Assembly: GCF_001632365.1 (NCBI RefSeq)
Contig: NW_024468586.1
Coordinates: 62,001 to 126,000, forward strand
Length of the DNA stretch: 64,000 nt
DNA from: Laetiporus sulphureus 93-53
Lineage: Eukaryota; Basidiomycota; Agaricomycetes; Polyporales; Laetiporaceae
Direction of reading: 5' to 3'
Shown one piece after another: positions 12,090 to 24,683 of this stretch. The position numbers were made by a program, and so were the translations under genes. A model generated the notes under the pieces. It was not told the origin of the DNA. It did no database searches and worked only from the letters and a program-made list of their open reading frames with translations. Positions within the stretch are counted from its first letter, which is position 1; every line of letters begins with the position of its first letter.

Positions 12090-14393
12090 ATGAAACTTTT
12101 CGCCGCCGCCCGTGGCAGGCGATTGTACTACTCCATCAACTTTGTGGCAGGCCTTGCCATCTTCTTGTCAGTAGCTCTCCTAGTTGACAGGTGGACATGG
12201 GCGCATCTGATCATATACTGTCATACGATAGCTTTGGTTATGATCAAGGCATGATGAGTGGTACGTACTATTCTATTCAGTCCCACGGGCCCGTGATATC
12301 AATGTCAGATAGGCGTCAACAACTCGCCTGATTACGTCCGTATCATGAAACTGGGCTATTCCACGTATGTTCGTCTCTGCTGCTTGATGATGGTGTGCTC
12401 AGTGAGCCAACGCAGATATGAGGGTCCCTCGGAAGGCTATGTTGCTAAGATCACCGAGCCTACCAGACAAGGCGGGATCGTCAGTATCTACTATTTTGGT
12501 ACGCTGCTAGGCTGCCTCATGGGAGGCGTCCTCGGTGACAGGTCAGTGCCCAAGGGTCTCAGGTTGTGCTTCGTACTTTTCAGGCGATACTGATCCCCAT
12601 ATGAAAGGATCGGCCGTGTGCAAACCATGCTGGTGGTGAGAAAATATCATGCCCAGACTTCATTTACGGTGACAGTGAGCGTGGATGACAGGGAAGTATA
12701 TGGGTTCTCGTCGGCGCGAGTCTCCAGTGTTCGGCCCAGAATATCGCATGGTAGGTTTCTAGTTACACGATTAGAAGCGCATATTGACCGGTCTATTCAG
12801 GATGCTGTGCGCCCGCGTGATCAATGGCATCGGAACAGGATTCCTCAATGCGATCGTTCCCGTATGGAGTGCTGAAGTGGCATCCCACACGTCGAGAGGT
12901 GCATTCATTGCTAGCGAGTTCACTCTGAACATATTCGGTGTGGTTGTCGCGTACTGGCTAGAATTTGGCATGGGCTTCATTGGAGATGGCAATACCTCAG
13001 TGCGGTGGAGGGTCAGTCTGCGGCGCTGGGCGATCAGCAAGGAAACCAAAACTCATGAACTTTCTAGTTCCCGATTGCCTTCCAGATCCTGCCAGTTCTC
13101 GCATTTATGGTAGGCGATCATAATCAACCTATCACACGATCACTAAGCAGCTACGTCCAATGCACAGATGTGCATCCCCAGTATGCCAGGTTAGTCTCCC
13201 GGTATGTCCTGAGCTTGTACCGCTCATAGACGATTTGCTACAGAGAGTCCTCGATGGCTCATGAAAATGGGACGAGATGAAGAAGCACGCCATATTCTGG
13301 GCCGGTTACGCTCTGATACCGGTAACATTGAGGACGCGCGCGTGATTGCGGAATACGAGGAAATCGTTGTCGCGGTCCAACTGGAGAAAGAGCATGCGGC
13401 CGGCAATACCTACTTCGCGATGTTCTTTGGTCTCCACGACAGCGACTTGCATGTCGCGCGGAGAGTGCAGCTCTCCATTTGGTTGCAGATCATACAAGAG
13501 TACATGGATTGCGACGTGCCCAGAAAGAGTATTGTGCTGACTTGTTTTATAGATGGGCGGGCATTGCGGCGATTACCGTATATGCCTCGACTATCTTCGC
13601 TGAAGCAGGCTATTCGTCCCGCAAAGCTCAGTGGCTGTCTGGGCTCAACGACGTGAGTACTCAGGGCTCCGATATCTGCTAGCGGCTGACATTATCTCAG
13701 ATTACGTACATGCTGAGCACCCTGTTGGCCGTCATCACTATCGACAGGCTCGGCAGGCGTGTGGGTCTGTGGTGGGGCGCCGTCGGCCAGGGCATCTCGC
13801 TTATTCTCGCGGGTGCATTCACCAGGCTCCTGAAAGACAATCCGGACAAAGCTAGCCAATACGGTGGCGCTGCTGCTTTTTTCGTCTTCATGTACACAGC
13901 TGTCTTCGGCGCGACCTGGTTGACGATTCCGTGGGTCTATCCTACTGAGACCTTCCCGCTCTATGTCCGAGCGAAGGGTAACGCATGGGGCGTTGTCGGA
14001 TGGTCGATCGGTTAGTCTCATGCTTCGCATTCTATCTCATTCGACTTGTTGACGTTGATGTAATCCTTAGGTAACGGCTGGCTGACACTGTTAAATCCGG
14101 TGATGTTCAGTGCCATCGGAGAGAACACGCTTCATATTTTTGGCGCAGTCAACTTCCTCACCATTCCGATGGTGTGGGCATTCTATCCTGAGACGGCGAA
14201 CCGCACGTTGGAGGAGATGGACCACCTATTCATGTCAAAGAGTCCGTTCGTCTGGGCTGAGGAGGCATACTTCAGGAAGTGGAAGCAAGGCGAGATCGAG
14301 GCCGCGAGCAGGGCGCCCGACGTACGCGAGACGGACGATGTTGATCTGAAGATTGACGAGATACAGAAGCTGGAGAAGATGGTCAGCTCGTAA
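12090..14393 (+). CDS. MFS sugar transporter, 12-helix type
   Basis: A plasma-membrane sugar/proton symporter of the fungal sugar porter family. The start MKLFAAARGRRLYYSINF splices into AGLAIFFFGYDQGMMSG, the usual helix 1 motif. Further signatures in order: GGIVSIYYFGTLLGC and GDRIGRV (helix 2-3 loop), ARVINGIGTGFLNAIVPVW (helix 4, PVW-x-E), PESPRWL (central loop), QEWAGIAAITVYASTIF (helix 7, where hexose carriers usually have QQ-x-SGIN), DRLGRRVGLW, VYPTETFPLYVRAKG, and PETANRTLEEMD near the end. About nine short introns (roughly 45-65 nt) separate the exons, all joining in frame, for example 13497-13554 with donor GTACAT. The stop TAA is at 14391-14393. It appears intact. The helix 7 variant and the relaxed PET motif make the substrate uncertain. 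It could carry a sugar, polyol or sugar acid. Confidence 0.9.
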
Positions 14394-15111
14394 AGCAGTG
14401 GTGCACGAGCATCATGGTGTATCAGATTTACTGGTGTACCCCGAGCGGCGGGAGTCATCTCTGGCTCGCGAGAGGCTCTATATTATGGCTGTCACGACTT
14501 ATGAGAACTCATGTGTAATTAATTTCAAAACACTTGATAGCTTGGTGGACGAGACCTGAATTGAGCGGAACATCGTGATCTTCTGTTCATGATAGATCTA
14601 TCAGGGTATCTGCATCTCTGTTAAAGGCACACTACAAGGTGGCACCTCTTGGGCAGCCTGCTGCAATAGGATAAGCATTAATGCAGTATGATAGATCTCG
14701 ACGGCCTCAAAATAAGTAGGGAGTCATTGGCAAAATCCGCGGTCACCAACGACTCAACACCCGTCGGAGGACTAATAGCACTCCAGAAGACAATTTTCTC
14801 CTCAATATAGCAAATCATTTTATCCAGAAAGCGCGGAAAGCCACAAGAAGGCGCAGAGTTCGGATGTAGAGGCTGAGGAGATGAGAGTAATCAACGAACG
14901 GTTGCATCCCTGTGAAGGTTCCGAGTCTCATTCGATGTGCTGCCCTCAAATAATGAACGATGATTTATTCCAACTGACAACCCACCACAGCGCACAATGG
15001 TACATTGCGAGAACGCAAGACTGATCATGTCTTCCACGGACTACTGTTCACCAGAAGGTGGTCATAATTGGCAGCCTTCATTCATCAGGCAACGGGTTCA
15101 TTTGCCCAAAC
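14394..15111. other. Intergenic between sugar transporter and NTPase copy A
   Basis: AT-rich sequence with no gene seen. From about 14990 the sequence becomes similar to 38140-38230 and, reversed, to 59040-59110, so this end is the shared 3' flank of the NTPase family. Confidence 0.5.
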
Positions 15112-16867
15112 TCACTTATCCGATCCTCTTGACTTCGATTTCTCCGTCACCATTTCCGCTTTCTTCTCGGGTTTCAACGGTACGGGTCGACCAGGGTTTC
15201 CAATAGTCTTGATGATATAGGGTTGATAGCCGATTCCATGGCGCACGCAGCCTTTGTAAAGTGCCCATGCGTGGAAATCGTGTGCGCGAAAAGCAGACCA
15301 AACTGAGTCTTGATATCCTTGGTAATCACTGGATAACTCTGATTATCGTTCCCCCGAACGTTCAGACAGTATCGTTTTTCCTCCGCGGAGTCCTGAAGAT
15401 ACCCTATCCAGCTGCTGTATTTCCCCTCGGAAGATTTCTTAGGGATCCCAAATTGGATATCAGTGCGAGACCCGCCAGAGTATGTGCTATCGGCAGTAAA
15501 GTCCATGAAAAGTGCGATGTAGCTGGCGGGTTTATATCGCACAGGCTGGCCTGATTCGTCAGTGGTCTCGATCACAGGGCCTGCCAGCCCAGCGGCTGGC
15601 TCCAGTGCAGACGCTTCCATTCGCGCCTTCGTGTGAATGACGATGTATCCGAGAAACCTCTTGACGAAAGGCTGGGTGAGGTCTCCGCGGTATGTGACGA
15701 CCAGCGAATCGAATACCGACTGACCATGGGTGCACTGTACGGCGACACCTCGGCACCACAGCTCAAAAAGCCACTCGGGAGTGATGATGCTGATTTCTTC
15801 ATCGATATCGGTTTGAGTCCAGTGAGTAAAGTTCATCCAGACATTCCCTACGTCAGAAAGAAGATCCTGGACCTGATCAGCCTTGTCCTGATCCTTGACG
15901 CCGAGGTCGTCGCCAAGCAAGGTTGTAAGGAAGTCTGACAGTTTCAAAGGGCGCACACCGTGTCGAGCAGGTTCTGAGCAATCGACGAACGATCCTCCGT
16001 TCCGAAGTGTCACCTTGTCGCGCGTGAGGATGAATAAGAGCCTGGTACATAAGTCACCTTGTCGCCCTCAATCAGTCACGATCCCGTCGATGATGAGTCG
16101 TCGCACCAGCGTCTCCATCGCTTTCGCGTAGTTTCACCAGTTTCCATTCAAGATATCTGCCGCAGCGACGGCAAGCATCGGTTCCGAAGGCACGTTGGTC
16201 ACGATGAATCCATCCGAAACATCGGTGAGGAGGCGCATGTGACTGTGTATGGCATGTACAGCGATTTGGCTCGATTGCTTCCTATCACTCAGTTCTAGCA
16301 CGATACGGTTTGCGAAGATGGCGAACACATGATCGAGGTTTTCCGGATCGAATTCGTCGTGATATATGAGTTTCTTTCTTGCAGCACGCACAACATCTGG
16401 AGAGTCACCAAGGGTATGCCAATACTGCATACCGGCTTGGTGAGCGACATTTTACGAAGATCAAAAGAAGCGCTACTTACAGGCCGGCTGAACATTGCAA
16501 GAAAGCGGATCAGAAGAGCTTGCTCCGCGCTTTTGAGCTCAACATCTCGACGCATTTGGTCGAAATTGACGTAACACCACACAGGCAAGGGTTTAAGTGC
16601 ACCCGCTAAGCGATATGATGACGCGTCAGGCCCAGAAGGAGCAAGCTCATATAAGGATGAGTTCGTGTCCAAGAGCATATACCAAAATTCGATACCATGC
16701 GGAAAAGCAAATTGGTCTGCAGCCTTGATGATCCGGTGAAGAACGATGAGCGACATCTCTCACTGAGGACCTTTCGGACTGACAAGTAGGCCGGGATCGT
16801 TCAGTTCTGTACACTCATCAAGACTCCGAAGGAATCTTGTATGCCCTAAATGTTGCACTGATCCCGC
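15112..16867 (-). pseudogene. NTPase-nuclease copy A, C-terminal half (split by gypsy element)
   Basis: This is the downstream half of a Crinkler-like P-loop NTPase/nuclease gene whose other half lies at 26065-27364. It begins within GSVQHLGHTRF, contains the Walker B-like RSLDECTELND, the conserved IKAADQFAFPHGIEFWYML block, FAIFANRIVLELSDRKQ, and the C-terminal nuclease-like part (WCRGVAVQCTHGQSVFDS to YIVIHTKARM). Two in-frame TGA codons sit where copy B has CGA (NYAKA and TDRGRQG contexts, near 16135 and 16068). A frame change near 15180 precedes the lysine-rich tail KPEKKAEMVTEKSKSRG. The usual Q-x-K of the nuclease motif reads H-T-K. With the stops and the 9.2-kb insertion this copy is not functional. 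Confidence 0.85.
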
Positions 16868-18249
16868 TGATGCGCGGCGACAGCGGCTAACTGACAGAAG
16901 CACGAGAATGACCCCAATTTTGGCAAAGTTAGGCTGGCAAGGCGACGAGCCGGTCCGTGCTATTGCCACCATGGGAGTCATTCACCACGAGGCAGCGGAA
17001 ATGAAGCGTCGTGGGAAGGCTCGGCCATCCTGAAGCTACGCCGATGCTTCTGAACGCAAGAAGGCTCGGTGGACTTAGCGGTAGCAATGGCATCAGGCAG
17101 TAGGCACCCAGAAGATCGGGGCAAGGGACCGCCATCATGGCAAAGATGCGCGAAGACTGCCCAGCCAAGTCAGCATGGGTGAAACGTGTTTTGATACGTG
17201 TGAACGGTCTGGTCCGGTATCTCAAACAGGAACACAATTATGTTGCAAGTTTCAGCTAATATCTTACTCGTTTCAGTCTTTCTTTTACCATACCTAGTTT
17301 AATCACCCAAGCAGGCAAACTCTCAGCAGTGGCCTGCTAGGGTGGTATATAAGCCTACCACATGTACATACCAAAACAATCGAATTGGGAGGAGCTCGAG
17401 TCTCCTAGCCCACAGCCTACGTCTCAGCACTTCGTCTCTCGGCCAGCAGCTCTTTTCTATTGCCTTAGCTACGGTCACTAGGCACATTCTCGCAGTTTCA
17501 GCTAAGTCCCAGCACCAATCACAGTGCACTTCATCATCATTATGTCATCAGGCCCAGCCCACCTAGCAACCAAAGATATTCCATCACACTCTCACGCTAT
17601 GTCACTCAGTTACCCCTTTCAGCCCTACGTTCCCAGGACTCCTCAGAACCTGTCTGAGGCCTCGCTCCCATTGGTTTAGCCACCGGCGCTCTGACGTCCT
17701 TCGATCAGAAATGCATATACGATCAGGTCCGACCCGCCTTCTTGCGACAATATCACATTTGCGATCAGCTCCGGGCCATTTCTAGCCTTAGACCACGGGT
17801 TTCATCCCAAATATAGTAGTTGGCCCAAGGATCTTCGCACATCAGACTTAACCGAGCTTCCCCGCCATCCTCCGATCAGCATTCCATATACGATCAGCTC
17901 CGCTCTGCCTCGCTGCGATCAAAACACATTTGTGATCAAATTCGATGGTCCCACGCTTGGAGCCCCTTTCAAATACAGCCTTTCATTCCCACACAACCCT
18001 AGTTCCTTTCCCAAGGCTCGATATTGGCTGCCCACACCGTCATTTGCTGATCCTGCGATTGTTGGCTGCACCTGCACACTACCCCAGTCCATTACCAATC
18101 CATTACCCATCCCTATTGTCAGTAGCTTCAAGTCACTAAACCGGCTCGCAGCAAACCCTCGCCAAAGTCGTCCCCCGCATACACCCCACACAGCGGACCC
18201 CAGATTAGTGTTGGAGTAGCACAAGGCCAGGAGCTCCGCGGATGCATCA
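16868..18249 (+). repeat. 5' LTR of gypsy element
   Basis: It starts TGATGCGCGGCGACAGCGG and ends CCGCGGATGCATCA. A TATATAAG box lies at 17346-17353. Two imperfect copies of a GATCAG-rich block lie at about 17703-17780 and 17874-17950. Copies of this LTR recur at 24684-26064 and, inverted, at 31403-32784. Confidence 0.93.
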
Positions 18250-18253
18250 TTTC

Positions 18254-18270
18254 TGGAGCCCACCGCGAGG
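18254..18270 (+). promoter_or_regulatory. Probable primer binding site of gypsy element
   Basis: Four bases after the LTR end the sequence TGGAGCCCACCGCGAGG starts with the TGG expected to pair with a tRNA CCA end. I cannot name the tRNA without the genome's tRNA set. Confidence 0.6.
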
Positions 18271-18335
18271 GTTTGAAGAATCGAAGGTTTAGGAATCATT
18301 GACGTTGTTGGCAAACGCTCGCAGCCATATCCGAA

Positions 18336-20900
18336 ATGTCAGAAGAAGTTTTTACTTCCTTCAATGAGACACTCAGGAGGCTACAGGAGTATCAGAGGAC
18401 AGGATTCGAGTGCACAGACAAAGGACGTGAGTATCTTGCAGATTACGATCTGAGGGAACACTTTCCAGCCACAGCGGCAAACTCTCGGACAGCCAGTCTA
18501 GCGCCGTCCAACTCCAGACCATCAAGTCCACTATCTCCAGTACCCTCGAACGTTTCTAGCATCCATCTGCCTTCATCCATTGCGTCAGGACCAAGTTTAG
18601 GTTTAGACGACTTCATCCCTGAAGGACATTCGCTTCTAGACGAGATCCAAGAGGCAGAAGCTCACATTCAAAGTTTGCCACCTACACACCATACCCAGTA
18701 CACGATGGCAGCTACAATTACAACCGTCAGCCAGATGCCATTTAGAGGGGATCGCGCAGCCCCTACATTCGATCCAGAGCATCCGCGCATGCTTCTGCGA
18801 TTCTTTGACAATTTGGAAATCTTATTTGCCCGTTGCAATATCACGGACGAAACAGAAAGGAAATGCTGGGTTTGCCGATACCTCACTATCGACGTAGCGG
18901 ACCTCATCGAAAGCCTGGAAGAATATTCAGATGTCCAGCGCACGTTCCAAGATCTCAAAGTAGCAGTACAGCGACTGTACCCTGGTGCAGATATGGAGCG
19001 CAAGTGGGAGGTCTGAGATATGGACATGCTTGTTGGGGAGCGAGCAAGGCTAGAAATCCATAGCATTGCAGAACTTGGAGCCTACCATCATGAATTCTTG
19101 GCAATTACTACGTTCCTCATAGGCAAACATCGCGTTTTGGAGTCCGAGCGCAACTGGGCATTTGCACGAGGATTCCCACCAGACCTATAGAGCCGGATAT
19201 CACAGTGACTTCAGCTAAAGCAGCCGGACCACTATCCCGATGATTCATATGATGTCAACGAGATCTACGAAGCGGCAAAGTTTGTCCTTCATGGAACTTC
19301 GCCCTCACCAGCAGTCACTGGTAGCAGCAAAGTGAAGTCAGAGTCAGGACCTGCGATTAAGACAGAGGACATCTCGCTACTCATCGAGAGCCTAGTCAAG
19401 TCCGTGCAAACATTGACAGCAGCAGTGACCGGAGTTGTGCCAAAGGGGAATGGCATACAAGCTAGCGCAGCGCCAAAGCCAACTATGAGTAGTGGAGGCA
19501 ACGGCATGGGCTATTGTCACTATTGCGGTGAAGCAGGGGGCATGATAGGCACCTGCAAGCACATAGAAGAGGACATAAAGTCTGGCAAGTGTATGCGAAA
19601 CTCTGCCGGAAAGGTGGTCTTGCCGAACGGATTCTTCGTCCCATGTAACATTCCGGGTATAATCATTCATGACCAAATCTACGAATGGCATAGGAGGAAT
19701 CAGTCCACTGTGCAGACGCAGGCGTCGATCTCAGCTGCAAGCTTATTTGAAGTCTCCCCTGAGGAGCATAGCACCTTTGCCTTGGGGGACGACGACCGCA
19801 TTCGTGCCTTAGAACAAGAGTTATACTCGTTGCGCAAGACAAAGCAAGTATTCGATGGAGTATACATGCCTCCGCGCAAATCAAATACAAACACTCGTCA
19901 ATCTCCACCCACGTCAGTTAGCCAACCAGTCACGCAGACACAGCCCACCATGAGTACAGTGCCTACAGCTGCTTCGTCAACCACACCATCTACGTCGCAG
20001 CCTACAGCCACTACGCCGGAAGCAGACAAGGAGCCAGAACATCCCTACTGTGCAGCCAGGGATGCTACCTATGTGCCACCATCCATGCATAACTTTGCCT
20101 CGAATGCACCGAGACCTCAGAACAGAGACCCAGCCTATCGTACTACTGCCCTAGTCTATCAGCCACGGCTCTCAGATGACGTTTTTAAGAGATCTATGAA
20201 GAATCTTGTGATAGCTATCTCACTCGAGGAATTACTGTCAATTTCACCGGATGTTCGCAACAAATACCGAGAGGCTTGCACGCCAAGGAGAGTCAATCTG
20301 CCAAGTACAGGGACTTCTATGTCAGTGATAGGGGAAGCTGATGAAGAGATCTTCACGAACAGGACCACGGCGCAGATTGGCGAACTCTCGTGTCACGGCA
20401 AACCATTGCAGCCCCATGGTTCGATCATCCCAGATCCTTATGACATGTATCTGCGACACATACACCAGCATGGAGACCCAGAACAGCTGATGGTGGCTAA
20501 GGATTCTCATTCACTTTGTTCCATCATGGCTTTAGAAGCGATTTTAGATCTGGGGTGTCAGATAGTGGCAATGTCAGAAGATGTCTGCCATGCATTGGGG
20601 CTCATCTACGACCCAACAGTCAAGCTGAATATGCAATCAGCTAACAGAGAAGTCGACCAATCGTTGGGACTAGTGCGCAATATTCCCTTCCAAGTTGATG
20701 ACATAGTGCTTTATTTGCAGATCCACGTTATCTGCGCTGCTGCCTATGATATCCTACTTGGAAAACCCTTTGATGTTCTAACCAAGAGCATGGTTAGGAA
20801 CTTCTTCAACGAAGATCAGACGGTCACGATAGTTTGCCCAAACTCAGGCCAAGTCATGACTATTCCAACCATACGCCGAGGACCTCCGCGATTTCGCTGA
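18336..20900 (+). pseudogene. Gypsy gag and protease region
   Basis: The frame opens MSEEVFTSFNETLRRLQ. A capsid-like region (PFRGDRAAPTFDPEHPRMLL, FFDNLEILFARC) is cut by TGA at 19014, then TAG/TGA near 19190-19210. The frame reopens at 19332 and runs to 20900 with a knuckle-like CHYCGEAGGMIGTCKH, Pro/Thr-rich linkers, and a retropepsin-like block (ILDLGCQIVAMSEDVCHALG ... YDILLGKPF). The catalytic D is present, but the third position is G and the middle residue is L rather than S/T. Confidence 0.8.
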
Positions 20901-20932
20901 CCTAAGGACATGGACCAGTCAAATTTTCATTA

Positions 20933-23206
20933 GTGGAGGATATGGACGACCCAAGTGACAGTTTGGCCCTAGTCATCAAAGCAAATGCCCAGCTCCAGCC
21001 AGAAATCGTCGCATATACCCAGATCATACCCTCCGACCCTACCGCTATTCCAGTCAGATATTTGCAAGCATCCAAACAATTTGTACAAGCTCTCGATTTG
21101 CTCTATTGTCAAGATTCGCCTCGCATCTCTACGTTACAAGCCTCGCATATACAAGCTTTAATCTCGACTCTATCCCTTGATACACCCACGTCCGCCAATC
21201 ACCGTGAATCAGGCAAACCTCCGTCAGCAGGCTTCGCAGCTACCAAGAAGAAGTACAAGCCCGTTGCGCTCAAGACTCGACCAGTTCTTACCACGGTACC
21301 AGAATCTTTCAGAATCATACGTTCCATCACGGGTGACCCGCTAGCCATGCTACCACAACTACCTATGCATCCACCACAGTTTACGCCCACTGGCAGATAC
21401 TCGCTAGAACGCATGATGGCCCTGAACCAAGCACATTCAGGAGGATTTTTATGGTCAGACGAGTGAGCACTCTTGCATACATTTATGTGTCTTCACAACA
21501 GGGCCTTCGCATGGGATGACTCAGAGCGAGGCAGCTTTCACACTGAGTACTTTCCGCCAATTGACTTTCCAGTGGTTCCGCACAAGCCCTGGGTTCAGTG
21601 CAACATTCCGATACCCCCAGGAATTTATCAAGAAGTTTGTGCGGTGATCAGATGGAAGATAGACGCAGGAGTCTACGCGCCCTCGAACAGCTCATACAGA
21701 TCATGCTGGTTCTGTGTGGTCAAGAAGGATGGCAAATCCTTGCGTTTGGTCCACAGCCTAGAACCACTTAATGCCATAACAATTCAGCATTCCGGAGTTA
21801 CCCCAACCCCAGAGCACCTCGCTGAACAATTCAGAGGACGCGCATGTGGGGCAATGCTGGATTTATACGTCGGCTATGATGAATGGCTAATTGCAGAATC
21901 CTTCCGAGACCTCACAACATTCCAGATCCCCTTCAGCGCACTCCGACTCGTAACCTTGCCAATGGGCTGGACGAACTCAGTTCCAATCTTTCATGACGAC
22001 GTCACGTACATTTTTCAATCAGAGATCGCAGAGTTTACTGTGCCCTACATCGATGATGTGCCAGTCAAGGGGCCAGCCTCGCAGTACAAGCAGTCAGATG
22101 AGACATTTGAGACAATCCCAGAGAACTCCAGCATACGCAGATTCATCTGGGAGCATTTTCAGAACCTCAACCGCATAGTACAATGCATGGAGTATGTGGA
22201 CGGCACATTCTCGGGGACAAAGTTAGCGCTGTGCAGCCCGGAGATTATGGTTGTTGGCCACCGATGCACACCAGAAGGACGACTCCCAGATGAATCACGT
22301 GTTGCAGCAGTACGCAATTGGGGACCTTGCAAAGACCTATCAGAAGTCCGAGCATTTCTAGGCACTATTGGTGTGGCAAGGATCTTTATTAAGAACTTTG
22401 CCAAATGTGCGCATGCGCTGATCCAACTTATGCGAAAAGGTGTACCATTCGAGTTTAGCCAGGATCAACTCCAGGCCATGACAGATCTCAAAGAGGCTCT
22501 CTTGCAGTCTCCCACGTTGTGAGCAATCAACTACTCCTCGGATGCACCAGTTATTTTAGCCGTGGACACGTCCATGATAGCGGTTGGGTACCACTTGTGC
22601 CAATGCTCAGAGGAAGACCCAAAGAAGCGCTACTACAATCGCTTTGGGTCTATCACGCTTAATGCTCACGAAGGTCGATTCTCTCAACCCAAGCTTGAGC
22701 TTCATGGACTGTATCACATGCTGCGTGCCCTGAAGATGTATCTGATTGGTGTCCGAAACCTCATCATCGAAGTTGATGCCAGATACATCAAGGGAATGCT
22801 TCAAAACCCAGATCTCGCCCCCAGCGCAAGCATTAACAGGTGGATCATGTCCATTCTACTGTTCCACTTTAAGCTGGTCCACGTCTCCGGCATTAAACAT
22901 GGTCCAGATGGCTTATCTTGGAGGCCAGTCCAGCCCGATGATTTGCCGCCTACTGAGGATGATGATGGCTTCGAAGACTGGATCGACCAACTTCACAGTT
23001 TTATGCACTGCGTCTTACTCAGTTCCTCTCATCCCCTCATACGCACACTTCTGACTGAGGACAGTCAGTATTTTAGTGGGGAGGAGGATATACACGGCAC
23101 TTTGTGGCCAATTTTTGCGTCTTCCGCACAAGTTCAGACCAGCTCCGACCCGGCTATACCTGCCACAGATTCGAGCCCATCGGATGGCTATAGTAACATT
23201 CCATGA
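20933..23206 (+). pseudogene. Gypsy reverse transcriptase and RNase H
   Basis: RT blocks are visible: WFCVVKKDGKSLRLVHSLEP, MLDLYVGYDEWLIAESFRD, TLPMGWTNSVPIFHDDVTYI, and the catalytic VPYIDDVPVKGP. RNase H follows from about 22540 (ILAVDTSMIAVGYHLCQCS ... LELHGLYHMLRALKMYLIG). TGA at 21464-21466 and TGA at 22519-22522 break the frame. The YIDD site itself is intact. Confidence 0.85.
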
Positions 23207-23219
23207 TCTGAACGAGCCA

Positions 23220-24683
23220 CGAAGTCAGACCTACTAGTCAAACGTGTCTACCAATGGCTGGGAGATATGCAAAGACCTGCCAGTTGGACAGACAAAGAAT
23301 ATGAGAAGGTCGTACGGTATGCAGTACATTTCTTTATTCAAGAACGAAAGCTATGGCAAAAGGATTCACAAGGGGTGCATAAGGTCATTGTATGGCCAGA
23401 GCAGTGAATGGCTGTCTTGCAAGCCTCGCATGATGACTTAGGGCACCGAGGAATCTTTGTGACCAAGGCTCTGGTCTGAGAACGATTTTGGTGGCCAGAT
23501 ATTGGAGCAGACATAGCATGGTTTGTGCGTAGCTGCCTGCTCTGCCAGCAAAGACAAGTATGGCAGATTTCGATTCCGCCAACTGTCATGAGTCCGGCGT
23601 CAGTATTTGCCAAAATTTACATCGACACAATGCACATGCCATCCAGCAACGGGTTCAAGTACATTGTACAAGGATGTTGTTCTCTTACGCACTACCCAGA
23701 ATTTCGCATGCTCCGAGCAGAATCGGCTAAGGCCCTGGCAGACTGGATCTTCGAGGACATACTTTGTTGATGGGGCGCACTCTCGGAGCTCGTGACAGAT
23801 AATGGTGCACCTTTCGTCAAAGCTGCAGCTCATCTATCCAAAAAGTACCACGTCAATCACATTCGGATCAGCGGTTACAACTCACGAGCCAATGGAATAG
23901 TCGAAAGGCCTCACTTTGACGTATGACAAGGCCTGTTTAAGGCTGCAGATGGCAAAGAACACCGCTGGAGCCAAGTAGCGCACTCCATATTTTGGTCCAA
24001 AAGAATTACTACAAGGCGTCGCATGGGGTGCTCGCCGTACTTTGCAGTCACAGGAACACAGCCAATCCTACCAATGGACATAGTCGAAGCCACTTACCTC
24101 CTACCACCGCCAACTTCGATGATATCTACCATGGAGCTAATCGCACGATGGGCTGAAGCCTTACAAAAGCGTCGAGAGCAAGTAGAGAAGATTCATAACG
24201 CCATCTAAGGAGCTAGAAGGGAAGCTGCATAAAAGTTCGAAAGGGACCATTCTGCAAAGATCCGCAATTTCGACTTTAGCCGCGGAGACTTGGTATTGGT
24301 CCGACACACGAAAATTGAGAAATCTCTCAATCGCAAGATGCAGTCCAGATACATTGGGCCCTATGTGGTAATTCTACACAACCGAGGTGGGGCTTACATA
24401 CTAGCATAACTCGGTGGAGCGGTCTTAGACAGGCCAGTGGCAGCCTTTCGAGTAATACCATTCGTGGCGCGCAAGTGGATATCGGTACCAGAAGAAGTAT
24501 TGGACGTCTCTCAGAAGTGGCTAGATGAGATGAAAGAAGCAGAAGAATCCAGGGACCTGGAAAAAGAAGAAGAAGAGCCTGGAGAAGATGGAAAAGTGAA
24601 GGAACTGGCGGAGGCAAGGGTAAGCCGCAGAAATTTAAGTCTTGGCGGGGACCGAGGACGGTCCAAGGATAGTGGGGAGGAGG
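23220..24683 (+). pseudogene. Gypsy integrase and C-terminal region, with polypurine tract
   Basis: The zinc-binding H-H-C-C region (DDLGHRGIFVTKAL ... CLLCQQRQ) and a D-D-E core (YIDTMHMP, ELVTDNGAPFV, NGIVERPHFDV) are seen. These are followed by a chromodomain-less tail (GDLVLVRHTKIEKSLNRKMQ, GPYVVILHNRGG) and an acidic C-terminus. At least six stops interrupt it, including TGA after WPEQ, KALV, EDILC and HFDV. The polypurine tract AGTGGGGAGGAGG (24671-24683) abuts the 3' LTR. Confidence 0.85.
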
